From Eubacterium sp. AM49-13BH (GTDB taxonomy: Bacteria > Bacillota > Clostridia > Lachnospirales > Lachnospiraceae): DNA of 63,751 nucleotides. The notes under the pieces are model-generated. The model was not told the origin of the DNA. It searched no databases and was given only the letters and a program-made list of their open reading frames with translations. The stretch's first letter is position 1. Every line of letters starts with the position of its first letter. The stretch is from contig NZ_QSEK01000017.1 of NCBI RefSeq assembly GCF_003464165.1, positions 1 to 63,751 on the forward strand. Direction: 5' to 3'. This document shows positions 18,091 to 27,022 of this stretch, in pieces. The position numbers and the translations under genes were made by a program.

Positions 18091-18259
18091 AAACAAACTG
18101 GTTCTTTTCACTATTATATTCGTAATTAATTGTCTTTAACTTATCAGTTATCTCTTCCTCAGAAACCATATAAGATTTGCACAGTTCCTCTAATGTATTG
18201 TAATTGTCTCGAAGTTGTGTATTGACAAAGCTTAAAAGCATAACAGGGTCCTTAGGCAT
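18089..18259 (-). CDS. DUF4250-family small protein (56 aa)
   Basis: A short gene on the minus strand, preceded by AAAGGAGG 8 nt before the ATG at 18259. It begins MPKDPVMLLSFVNTQLRDNY and ends YEYNSEKNQFV, which I recognise as the DUF4250 pattern, a small conserved protein common in Lachnospiraceae and other Clostridia. The sequence looks like a compact helical domain (TLEELCKSYMVSEEEITDKL), perhaps helix-turn-helix-like. Function is unknown. Gene context is clpB, convergent, and ppdK, divergent. Confidence 0.85.
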   Translation of the reverse strand: MPKDPVMLLSFVNTQLRDNYNTLEELCKSYMVSEEEITDKLKTINYEYNSEKNQFV

Positions 18260-18443
18260 AGAAAAATCCTCCTTTTATTAAGTGATGGGATATACGGTAT
18301 TAATATTAGTATGAACACATAATTCTTATTCAATGTACATGTTGACCGATGTCCTAAACATCATGAATATTTTCCCATATTAAGCATATTCTGTAAATGT
18401 AAGGCTTGTATATAAAATTGTATTAATTTTAGTACATTTGTGG

Positions 18444-18472
18444 TTGCACTAAAATGATTACTATGTTATAAT
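18444..18472 (+). promoter_or_regulatory. Promoter of ppdK
   Basis: TTGCAC (18444-18449) and a perfect TATAAT (18467-18472) are 17 bp apart, giving a leader of about 55 nt. The rest of the 18260-18535 gap shows no further gene. Confidence 0.75.
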
Positions 18473-18535
18473 TTTAACAACCTAAAGGAAATGGACTACT
18501 TGAATAACTGAATATTAAACTATGGAGGTTTTGTT

Positions 18536-21166
18536 ATGGGAAAGAAATGGGTGTATTTGTTTACAGAGGGTAACGCAGATATGCGTGAGCTTCTCGGAGG
18601 TAAAGGTGCTAACTTGGCAGAGATGACTAATATCGGTCTACCTGTACCACAGGGGTTTACTATTACTACGGAAGCTTGTACCCAGTATTACGAGGATGGT
18701 AGAGAGATCAATGATGAGATCATGGGACAGATTAACGAACATATCGAGAAGATGGAACAGATTACAGGAAAGAAGTTTGGAGATATGGAGAATCCACTTT
18801 TAGTTTCTGTTCGTTCTGGAGCCAGAGCTTCAATGCCAGGAATGATGGATACTATTCTTAATCTTGGACTTAATGAGGATGTTGTTAATGTTATTGCACA
18901 GAAGTCTGGCAATCCAAGATGGGCATGGGACTGCTACAGAAGATTCATTCAGATGTATTCAGATGTAGTTATGGAAGTTGGTAAGAAGTATTTTGAAGAG
19001 CTTATTGACAAGATGAAGGATGAGAGAGGGGTTAAGCTTGATGTAGAGCTTACAGCGGATGATCTTAAGGAGCTTGCAACACAGTTTAAGGCTGAATATA
19101 AGTCTAAGATTGGCAAGGATTTCCCAGATGATCCTAAGGAACAGTTATACGGAGCTATTAAAGCTGTATTCCGTTCATGGGACAACCCAAGAGCTAATGT
19201 ATACAGAAGAGATAATGATATTCCTTATTCTTGGGGAACAGCAGTTAATGTACAGTCTATGGCATTTGGTAATATGGGGGATGACTGTGGAACTGGTGTT
19301 GCATTTACAAGAGATCCTGCAACTGGTGCTAAAGGACTTTTTGGAGAGTTCCTTACTAACGCACAGGGTGAAGATGTTGTTGCCGGAGTAAGAACCCCAA
19401 TGCATATTCAGGAAATGAGTGAGAAGTTCCCAGAAGCATTTGAACAGTTTAAGAATGTGTGTGCAACTCTGGAGGAACATTACAGAGATATGCAGGATAT
19501 GGAATTTACAGTAGAGCATGGTAAGCTGTTCATGTTACAGACACGTAATGGTAAGAGAACAGCACAGGCAGCATTAAAGATTGCATGTGATCTTGTAGAT
19601 GAGGGAATGAGAACAGAGAAGGAAGCAGTTGCAATGATTGATCCTCGTAATCTTGATACACTTCTTCATCCACAGTTTGATGCAGCTGCACTTAAGGCTG
19701 CAACTCCAGCAGGAAGAGGTCTTGGAGCATCTCCTGGCGCTGCATGTGGTAAGATTGTATTCTCAGCAGAAGATGCAGAAGAGTGGAATGCAAGAGGCGA
19801 GAAGGTTGTTCTTGTAAGACTTGAGACATCGCCAGAAGATATTACAGGTATGAAGGCTTCACAGGGTATTCTTACTGTAAGAGGCGGTATGACAAGCCAT
19901 GCAGCCGTTGTTGCAAGAGGAATGGGAACATGCTGTGTATCTGGCTGTGGTGATATTGCAATGGATGAAGCTAATAAGAGATTTACACTTGCAGGCAAGG
20001 AATACCATGAAGGAGATTATATCTCAATTGATGGTACAACTGGTAATATATATGACGGACAGATTCCTACAGTTGATGCAAAGATTGCAGGAGAGTTTGG
20101 AAGAGTAATGGAGTGGGCAGATAAGTACAGAAAGTTAAAGGTTCGTACTAATGCAGATACTCCTAAGGATGCCAAGAAGGCAAGAGAACTTGGTGCAGAA
20201 GGTATCGGACTTTGCCGTACTGAGCATATGTTCTTTGAGGAGGACAGAATTGCAGCATTCAGAGAGATGATATGTTCTGATACTGTAGAAGAAAGAGAAG
20301 CAGCACTTGATAAGATTCTGCCATATCAGCAGGGAGATTTCGAAGCACTTTATGAGGCACTTGAAGGTAATCCTGTAACTATCAGATTCCTTGATCCACC
20401 TCTTCATGAATTTGTTCCTACAGAGGAAGAAGATATTAAGAAGTTAGCTGAATCACAGGGCAAGTCAGTAGAGACTATTAAGAATATTATTGCAAGTCTT
20501 CATGAGTTTAATCCAATGATGGGACACAGAGGATGCCGTCTTGCAGTAACATATCCAGAGATTGCCAAGATGCAGACAAGAGCTGTTATAAGAGCTGCAA
20601 TCAATGTTAAGAAGGCACATCCTGACTGGAATGTTAAGCCTGAGATTATGATTCCTCTTATTTGTGAGGTTAAGGAATTAAAGTATGTAAAGAAGACTGT
20701 TGTTGAGACAGCAGATGAAGAGATTAAGGCAGCAGGAATCGACCTTGAATATGAGGTTGGTACTATGATTGAGATTCCAAGAGCTGCACTTACTGCTGAT
20801 GAGATTGCCAAGGAAGCTGATTTCTTCTGCTTTGGTACTAACGATCTTACACAGATGACATTCGGATTCTCAAGAGATGACGCTGGTAAGTTCCTTAATG
20901 CATACTATGAATCTAAGATATTTGAGAATGACCCATTTGCAAAGCTTGACCAGAATGGTGTTGGTAAGCTTATGGAGATGACAATAAAGCTTGGAAGACC
21001 GGTTAATCCGGATCTTCACATAGGTATCTGTGGAGAGCATGGTGGAGATCCTTCATCAGTTGCATTCTGCCATAAGATTGGTCTTGATTATGTGAGCTGC
21101 TCACCATTCAGAGTACCTATTGCAAGACTTGCAGCAGCACAGGCAGCTATTGCAGAAGAGAAATAA
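18536..21166 (+). CDS. ppdK: Pyruvate, phosphate dikinase
   Basis: The 876-aa length matches PPDK of Clostridium symbiosum. It has the N-terminal nucleotide-binding domain (FTEGNADMRELLGGKGANLAEMT), the phosphohistidine domain GGMTSHAAVVARG with His455, and the C-terminal PEP/pyruvate-binding barrel ending GICGEHGGDP with catalytic Cys832. It interconverts pyruvate, ATP and Pi with PEP, AMP and PPi and is the main pyruvate kinase substitute or gluconeogenic step in many anaerobes. It is monocistronic, with its own promoter and terminator, and codon use suggests high expression. Confidence 0.98.
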   Translation: MGKKWVYLFTEGNADMRELLGGKGANLAEMTNIGLPVPQGFTITTEACTQYYEDGREINDEIMGQINEHIEKMEQITGKKFGDMENPLLVSVRSGARASMPGMMDTILNLGLNEDVVNVIAQKSGNPRWAWDCYRRFIQMYSDVVMEVGKKYFEELIDKMKDERGVKLDVELTADDLKELATQFKAEYKSKIGKDFPDDPKEQLYGAIKAVFRSWDNPRANVYRRDNDIPYSWGTAVNVQSMAFGNMGDDCGTGVAFTRDPATGAKGLFGEFLTNAQGEDVVAGVRTPMHIQEMSEKFPEAFEQFKNVCATLEEHYRDMQDMEFTVEHGKLFMLQTRNGKRTAQAALKIACDLVDEGMRTEKEAVAMIDPRNLDTLLHPQFDAAALKAATPAGRGLGASPGAACGKIVFSAEDAEEWNARGEKVVLVRLETSPEDITGMKASQGILTVRGGMTSHAAVVARGMGTCCVSGCGDIAMDEANKRFTLAGKEYHEGDYISIDGTTGNIYDGQIPTVDAKIAGEFGRVMEWADKYRKLKVRTNADTPKDAKKARELGAEGIGLCRTEHMFFEEDRIAAFREMICSDTVEEREAALDKILPYQQGDFEALYEALEGNPVTIRFLDPPLHEFVPTEEEDIKKLAESQGKSVETIKNIIASLHEFNPMMGHRGCRLAVTYPEIAKMQTRAVIRAAINVKKAHPDWNVKPEIMIPLICEVKELKYVKKTVVETADEEIKAAGIDLEYEVGTMIEIPRAALTADEIAKEADFFCFGTNDLTQMTFGFSRDDAGKFLNAYYESKIFENDPFAKLDQNGVGKLMEMTIKLGRPVNPDLHIGICGEHGGDPSSVAFCHKIGLDYVSCSPFRVPIARLAAAQAAIAEEK

Positions 21167-21190
21167 TCCAATTTCTGACCATAACACGAG

Positions 21191-21230
21191 TTTCGGGGCA
21201 TGGAAGGCGAAAGCTTTTCATGCCCCGAAA
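21191..21230 (+). terminator. GAAA-capped hairpin after ppdK
   Basis: An 18-bp stem (TTTCGGGGCATGGAAGGC with GCTTTTCATGCCCCGAAA, two G-U pairs) is closed by a GAAA tetraloop. The following T tract (TGTTT) is weak, so it may act as an RNA 3' end stabiliser as much as a terminator. Confidence 0.75.
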
Positions 21231-21254
21231 TGTTTAAAATGAAATATTTTTTCA

Positions 21255-21283
21255 TTGCCCCAAATCTTAATATGTTCTATAAT
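21255..21283 (+). promoter_or_regulatory. Promoter of the uracil permease-upp operon
   Basis: TTGCCC (21255-21260) and TATAAT (21278-21283) are 17 bp apart. The leader of about 26 nt is too short for a PyrR-type attenuator. Confidence 0.7.
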
Positions 21284-21315
21284 AATATGAAAATATATAT
21301 TGATTGGAGCGTATT

Positions 21316-22742
21316 ATGGAACAAAAGAAAATCGAACCTATTCGTGATGCCAGAAAGCTTGGCAAAGCGAAGATGCTGATTCTTGGTATTCAGCATATGT
21401 TTGCCATGTTTGGCGCAACTATTCTTGTACCTATTCTGGTATCAGGATATTTTCAGGCTGCCTGCGGTGAGGAGCTTACCAGAGGTCTGTCTGTATCAGT
21501 AACACTTTTCTGTGCAGGCTTTGGTACATTGATATTCCACCTGTGTACTAAATTTAAAGTACCTGCATTCTTAGGATCTTCCTTTGCATTTCTTGGTGGA
21601 TTCTACACAGTAGCTAATCTTGACAGCGGTATGTATGCTGGAATGTCAGCTAATGATAAAGCTGCTTATGCATGTGGTGGTATATTTGTTGCCGGAATGC
21701 TTTACTTTGTACTTGCACTTATAATTAAGCTTGTTGGAGTCAACAGAGTTATGAAATTCCTTCCACCTGTAGTTACAGGACCTATCATTATATGTATCGG
21801 TCTTTCACTTGCAGGTTCAGCTATTACAAATGCTTCAACTAACTGGTTACTTGCATTTGTTGCACTTGCTGTAATTATTATATTCAATATATGGGGCAAG
21901 GGGCTTTTCAAGATTATCCCTATTCTTATGGGTGTAGTAATTTCGTATGTATTTGCACTTATTCTTAATGCATGCGGAGTACATAATCCTGATGGTTCAG
22001 CAATACTTAATTTCTCATCAATTGCATCTGCTTCATGGGTTGGAATTCCAAAGTTCCAGTTTATGAAGTTTGATGTAACAGCAATCCTTGTAATGGCACC
22101 TATTGCTATTGCAACAATGATGGAACATATCGGAGATATGTCAGCTATTTCAGCTACAGTTGAAGAAAACTACTTAGCAGATCCAGGTCTTCACAGAACA
22201 CTTATTGGTGATGGTGTTGCAACAGCATTTGCAGGAGCAATTGGTGGACCAGCTAATACTACATATGGTGAGAACACAGGAGTTCTTGAACTTTCAAAGG
22301 TATATGACCCAAGAGTAATCAGAATTGCAGCAGTATTTGCAATTATACTTTCATTCATACCTAAGTTTCATCAGTTATATCAACTATGCCAACAGCAATT
22401 ATTGGTGGTATATCATTCATGCTTTATGGTATGATTTCAGCTATCGGTGTAAGAAATGTTGTTGAGAACAAGGTTGACCTTACTAAGTCAAGAAACCTTA
22501 TTATTGCAGGTGTTATATTTGTATGTGGTTTAGGCTTCGGTGGTGGACTTACATTTACAATCGGTGGAACATCTATAACACTTACAGCACTTGCAATCGC
22601 TGCTATAGCAGGTATACTTCTTAATGCTATATTACCTGGTAATGATTATGAATTCGGTAAGAATCCAGCAGGGGATGGCAGCCGTGGAGTTTATGTTATG
22701 AACACAGACTCTGAAAAAGAAGAATCAGAGGATAATAAGTAA
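21316..22742 (+). pseudogene. uraA: Uracil permease (NCS2/UraA family), split by a frameshift
   Basis: The ATG at 21316 has TTGGAG 6 nt upstream. The first frame encodes an NCS2 permease (ILGIQHMFAMFGATILVPIL, FLGSSFAFLGG, VTGPIIICIGLSLA, GPANTTYGENTGV) up to about 22367, then runs into unrelated residues (HQLYQLCQQQ). The next frame continues the family exactly (VISTMPTAIIGGISFMLYGMI.. to the C-terminus). About one base is missing at 22367-22373. The intact protein would be about 475 residues, normal for UraA. It precedes upp by 29 bp, the standard uracil salvage pair. A sequencing error or recent inactivation are equally possible. Confidence 0.88.
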
Positions 22743-22771
22743 ATAATAATAAAATTTGGAGGTATTTAATA

Positions 22772-23419
22772 ATGATGGATTTTGAGAATGAGAAGAATAT
22801 AACAATATTTACACATCCACTTATCCAGCATAAGATTTCAATTCTTAGAGATAAGAAAACAGGAACTAATGAATTCAGAAAGCTCGTTGAAGAAATAGCT
22901 ATGCTTGAAGGCTTTGAGGCTTTATCAGACCTTCCGACAGAAGAGGTTGAGATTGAGACACCTATTGAAACTTGTATGACACCTATGATTTCAGGCCGTA
23001 AGCTTGCAATTGTTCCTATCTTAAGGGCAGGTCTTGGTATGGTTCCTGGTGTACTTTCTCTTGTACCAACTGCTAAGGTTGGACATATTGGAATGTATCG
23101 TAATGAAGAGACACATGAGCCGGTACCATATTACTGCAAGCTTCCACATCCAATTGAGGAAAGAACTATTGTTGTAACAGATCCGATGCTTGCAACAGGT
23201 GGTTCGGCAGTTGATGCAATTGACCAGATAAAGAAGGTTGGCGGAAAGCAGATTAAGTTCATGTGTATCATAGCTGCCCCAGAGGGAGTTGAAAAGCTTC
23301 ATAAGGCGCATCCAGATGTTCAGATATACATTGGACATCTTGACAGAGAGCTTAACGCAGATGCTTATATTTGCCCAGGACTTGGGGATGCCGGAGACCG
23401 AATCTTCGGAACTAAGTAA
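22772..23419 (+). CDS. upp: Uracil phosphoribosyltransferase
   Basis: A 215-residue UPRTase (the usual length is 208-210). The family motifs are visible: [31 protein letters not shown] and the PRPP-binding loop [13 protein letters not shown], then the C-terminal uracil-binding segment [17 protein letters not shown]. It converts uracil and PRPP to UMP. It is co-transcribed with the uracil permease gene and has its own RBS, TGGAGG. The first of two adjacent ATG codons (22772 or 22775) is taken as the start; either is possible. Confidence 0.97.
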   Translation: MMDFENEKNITIFTHPLIQHKISILRDKKTGTNEFRKLVEEIAMLEGFEALSDLPTEEVEIETPIETCMTPMISGRKLAIVPILRAGLGMVPGVLSLVPTAKVGHIGMYRNEETHEPVPYYCKLPHPIEERTIVVTDPMLATGGSAVDAIDQIKKVGGKQIKFMCIIAAPEGVEKLHKAHPDVQIYIGHLDRELNADAYICPGLGDAGDRIFGTK

Positions 23420-23474
23420 ATAATTATGGGCATGTAATTGCTTTGTGTTAAGAGATATGATAGTGTGTAAAATG

Positions 23475-23498
23475 CGGCTCCCAACGGGAGCCGTTTTT
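23475..23498 (+). terminator. Terminator after upp
   Basis: A perfect 8-bp stem CGGCTCCC/GGGAGCCG with an AAC loop is followed by five Ts. Confidence 0.95.
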
Positions 23499-23530
23499 GT
23501 AACTTATATTATTTAATTAAGGAGATTTCG

Positions 23531-24826
23531 ATGAGCAAGGAGGAAAACAGAAAGAATTTTTCTAAATATGTATCGCAGAATATTCTCGGAATGATAGGGT
23601 TTTCATGCTACGTTCTTGCTGACTCGTATTTTATATCTATAGCAAAGGGAGCAGACGGACTTACAGCATTAAATCTTGTTATGCCATTATATAGTATAAT
23701 ATTCTCAATAGGTGAGATGATTGGCGTAGGTTCAGCTATAAGGTATGCGATTAGTAAGATTAAAAAAGATGCAGATGCAGATGATTATTTCTGGAATGCA
23801 TTAATATGGTGCATAATATCAAGTATGATATTCGTTTTTGCCGGAATATTTTTCTCAGCAGATATCATGCGTGTTCTAGGAGCTGATGAACATATTGTAG
23901 CAGTTGGGAATAATTACACTAAGATATTCATGTGTTTTGCACCTATGTTTATGTGCAACTATGTGACTAATGCATTTGTAAGAAATGACGGAGCCCCGGG
24001 AATTGCTATGAGTGCAACACTTTTTAGCAGTCTGTTTAATATAGTGTTTGACTATATTCTCATGTTCCCGATGAATCTGGGAATGGAAGGTGCAGCACTG
24101 GCAACAGCTTTGTCGCCGATTATAGGTATGGGAATATGCAGCATACATTTCTTCTCAAAGAAAAGCAGTGTCAGGCTTGTTGTGTGTAAGCCTTCAGTAA
24201 GAAAACTTGTGGCAGGAAGCCAGCTTGGTGTATCGGCATTTGTAGGAGAGATGTCGTCAGCGGTCATTACACTTGCTTTTAATTTCGTAATACTTAAGCT
24301 GACTGGTAATGTCGGAGTAGCTGCATACGGAGTTGTGGCTAATATTGCAATTGTCACAACTGCGGTATTTAATGGTGTTGCACAGGGAAGTCAGCCACTT
24401 ATAAGCAGTTGTTTCGGCAGGGGAGACAAGGATGGATGTACACAGTTAAAACGAATGGGATATACAACAGCATTTGTACTTGCAGCGGTTATGTATAGTA
24501 TATTGTTTATATTTGCAGAACAGTTTGTCGCAGTGTTTAACAGTGAAGGTTCAGAAATGTTAAGGCTTTACGCAACAGAAGGCGTTAAGTTATATTTTAT
24601 TGGAATATTCTTTGCGGGAATTAATATTGTAGGTGGCGGTGCATTCAGTGCAACAGAGGATGCGTTTAAAGCGGCAGTTGTTTCTGTGGCAAGAGGGTTT
24701 GTGCTGATTTTAGGCGCGGTTTTTGTGATGTCAGCACTTTTTGGAATGACAGGTGTATGGCTTGCGTATGCTGTCGCTGAGGGAATAACAACATTTATAA
24801 TGCTTGTAATGGCGCTGAGAGTGTGA
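23531..24826 (+). CDS. MATE-family efflux transporter
   Basis: A 431-residue protein with about 12 membrane segments and MATE features: SQNILGMIGFSCYVLADSYFISIAKGADGLTALNLVMP near the N-terminus and the pseudo-repeated second half (GNVGVAAYGVVANIAIVTTAVFNGVAQGSQPLISSCFG). MATE proteins export cationic drugs or metabolites with Na+ or H+. The substrate is unknown. The gene stands alone behind the upp terminator with AAGGAG 6 nt before the ATG. Confidence 0.9.
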   Translation: MSKEENRKNFSKYVSQNILGMIGFSCYVLADSYFISIAKGADGLTALNLVMPLYSIIFSIGEMIGVGSAIRYAISKIKKDADADDYFWNALIWCIISSMIFVFAGIFFSADIMRVLGADEHIVAVGNNYTKIFMCFAPMFMCNYVTNAFVRNDGAPGIAMSATLFSSLFNIVFDYILMFPMNLGMEGAALATALSPIIGMGICSIHFFSKKSSVRLVVCKPSVRKLVAGSQLGVSAFVGEMSSAVITLAFNFVILKLTGNVGVAAYGVVANIAIVTTAVFNGVAQGSQPLISSCFGRGDKDGCTQLKRMGYTTAFVLAAVMYSILFIFAEQFVAVFNSEGSEMLRLYATEGVKLYFIGIFFAGINIVGGGAFSATEDAFKAAVVSVARGFVLILGAVFVMSALFGMTGVWLAYAVAEGITTFIMLVMALRV

Positions 24827-24889
24827 TAGAATATTTGCGGACAAAATTATCCCAGAGATTGGGAAAATATGAAAGGAGTCTATATAATT

Positions 24890-25528
24890 ATGAGCAATAT
24901 TGCAGACAAATTTGAAGAACTTGGAGTAATTCCAGTAGTAGTATTGAATGATGCTAAAGATGCACTTCCATTAGCTAAGGCTTTAGTTGAGGGTGGTCTT
25001 CCTTGTGCAGAGGTTACATTCCGTACAGCAGCAGCTGAGGAATCTATCCGTCTTATGCATGAAGCATATCCAGATATGGTACTTGCAGCAGGTACAGTAC
25101 TTACAACAGAGCAGGTTGACAGAGCTGTAGCAGCTGGTGCTTCAGTTATCGTAAGCCCAGGATTTGATCCAGAAATCGTTGATTACTGTATTTCTAAGAA
25201 CATTCCTGTTATGCCAGGTATCGTTACACCTTCAGAGCTTGCTCAGGCTGTTAAGAGAGGCCTTACAAGAGTTAAATTCTTCCCAGCTACAGCTGCAGGT
25301 GGAATTAAGATGATCAAGGCTATGTGCGCAGCTTACACTAATGTAAGAATCATGCCTACAGGTGGTATCAACACAGCTAACCTTGAGGAATTCTTATCAT
25401 GCGATAAGATCTTCTGCTGTGGTGGATCATGGATGGTTAAGGGTGATATGATTAAGGCAGGAGAATTTGACAAGATTAAGGATATGACAGCAGAGGCTGT
25501 TGCTCTTGTTAAGAAGATCCGTGGCTAA
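24890..25528 (+). CDS. eda: KDPG/KHG aldolase (2-keto-3-deoxy-6-phosphogluconate aldolase)
   Basis: The start at 24890 lies 11 nt after GGAG; an upstream ATG at 24869 would include the RBS. The 212-residue class I aldolase has catalytic Glu41 in CAEVTFRT and the Schiff-base Lys129 in RVKFFPA, plus the phosphate-binding PTGGIN. It cleaves KDPG to pyruvate and glyceraldehyde 3-phosphate, the last step of the Entner-Doudoroff and hexuronate routes. In a pectin user, this fits disposal of galacturonate from the pectate lyase substrate. The regular codon choice suggests strong expression. Confidence 0.95.
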   Translation: MSNIADKFEELGVIPVVVLNDAKDALPLAKALVEGGLPCAEVTFRTAAAEESIRLMHEAYPDMVLAAGTVLTTEQVDRAVAAGASVIVSPGFDPEIVDYCISKNIPVMPGIVTPSELAQAVKRGLTRVKFFPATAAGGIKMIKAMCAAYTNVRIMPTGGINTANLEEFLSCDKIFCCGGSWMVKGDMIKAGEFDKIKDMTAEAVALVKKIRG

Positions 25529-25561
25529 TCACCAGTGATTGTTAATAGCAAATATACATAT

Positions 25562-25596
25562 AAACCCGTATTCTGTTTTGCAGTATACGGGGTTTT
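25562..25596. terminator. Terminator between eda and the convergent aminotransferase
   Basis: AAACCCGTAT pairs with ATACGGGGTTT (one bulged G) around a 14-nt loop, followed by Ts. Confidence 0.75.
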
Positions 25597-25622
25597 GTAC
25601 GTATATTATGTTTTTTAGTGAA

Positions 25623-26771
25623 TTACAGATTAGAAAAAATATTCTCAATTTCTTCATGCGGAAGTACAAGAGCAAATCTTACATGACCTTCGCCAAGGCT
25701 TCCGAAGCTGCTTCCTGGTGTACATAAAACACCAGTCTTATTAAGAAGTTCCATAACATAATCAGCTGAACTGGTATAACCCTCAGGAATGGCAGCCCAT
25801 ACAAACATTGTGCCTTTAACATCAGCAGGTTTAAGTCCAAGCTTCTTAATTCCAGCTACGAGAGCATTTCTTCTTAACTCATATTCGGCACGGTTGTCAG
25901 CGACATATCCTTGCGGACCGTTAAGTGCAGCAACAGCAGCTTTCTGATATATAAAACTTGTTCCATAGTCGAATTGTGAGCGGACAGTTTTGAATTTGCT
26001 TACGATTTCACGGTTTCCGATAAGGAATGAAAGGCGCAGGCCGGTAAGATTATAAGTCTTAGAAAGAGAGTTGAATTCAACTCCGACTTCCATAGCACCT
26101 TCGTGGCTTAAGAAAGAGCCGCCAATTTGTCCGTCATATATAATCTCAGAATATGCGTTGTCGTGAATAATAATGATGTTATATTTCTTAGCAAATGCGA
26201 TGAGCTTATCATAGAATTCATCAGGTGCAGTAGCACATACAGGGTTCAATGGATAAGATACAACCATCATTTTGGCTCTTTTTGCAGTGTCTTCATCAAT
26301 AGAATCAAAATCTATAAGATAATCATTCTCTGGAAGAAGATTGTAATAAGCAATCTGTGCATCGCACAGGAATGGTCCAATCTCAAATATAGGATATCCC
26401 GGATTAGGAACTAAGCATAAATCTCCCGGATTGCATAAAGCAAGGGCAATATGAGCCATACCTTCCTGAGTTCCGAATACAGAGGTGACTTCATCAGGTG
26501 TGATAACGGTGTTGTAACGGCGTTTGTACCATTTGCATACAGCGTCAAGCAATTCATCAGTATCACCAAGTGAGTACTTGTAATTCTCAGGGTCAAGTGC
26601 TGCCTCTGAAACAACCTTCATAACAGATTCATCAGGCTTGAAATCAGGAGTTCCTACAGTAAAGTTATATACCGGCTTTCCCTGTGCAAGTCTGTCATTC
26701 TTTTTCTGATTAAGTATATTAAAAATGTTGCTGCCAAAGCGGTCAGCTCTCTTAGAAAATTCAATATTCAT
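25623..26771 (-). CDS. Class I/II pyridoxal-phosphate aminotransferase (DapL/AlaT-like)
   Basis: The start at 26771 (GGAG 7 nt upstream) gives 382 residues. Fold type I motifs are clear: YNFTVGTPDF, the cofactor region FGTQEGMAHIALALCNPGD, IHDNAYSEIIYDG and the PLP lysine in NSLSKTYNLTGLRLSF. The overall pattern (ADRFGSNIFNILNQKK at the start, PNPGYPIFEIG) is closest to LL-diaminopimelate or alanine aminotransferases. Substrate cannot be decided by eye: lysine/peptidoglycan precursor synthesis or alanine formation are the main options. It is monocistronic and convergent with eda. Confidence 0.85.
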   Translation of the reverse strand: MNIEFSKRADRFGSNIFNILNQKKNDRLAQGKPVYNFTVGTPDFKPDESVMKVVSEAALDPENYKYSLGDTDELLDAVCKWYKRRYNTVITPDEVTSVFGTQEGMAHIALALCNPGDLCLVPNPGYPIFEIGPFLCDAQIAYYNLLPENDYLIDFDSIDEDTAKRAKMMVVSYPLNPVCATAPDEFYDKLIAFAKKYNIIIIHDNAYSEIIYDGQIGGSFLSHEGAMEVGVEFNSLSKTYNLTGLRLSFLIGNREIVSKFKTVRSQFDYGTSFIYQKAAVAALNGPQGYVADNRAEYELRRNALVAGIKKLGLKPADVKGTMFVWAAIPEGYTSSADYVMELLNKTGVLCTPGSSFGSLGEGHVRFALVLPHEEIENIFSNL

Positions 26772-27022
26772 ATGTATACTCCATTTCTTTAAATGCGTAT
26801 CTGCATGCATTTTATCCAGACCCGAAATATAGAAAAATTTCAAGCCTATCGAATAAGATACTAGCATAATTAACAAAAGTCAATTTTAAGGTGTATTTTT
26901 TGGCGAAAATGTGATAGTTTTATATATATAAGTAGAAATAAAAATAAGATATGGCGGTTTGCAAATGTTACATACAGGAACATTAAACGGTAGAATGCAG
27001 ACAGAAAGGAAAGGTAGAAGAT

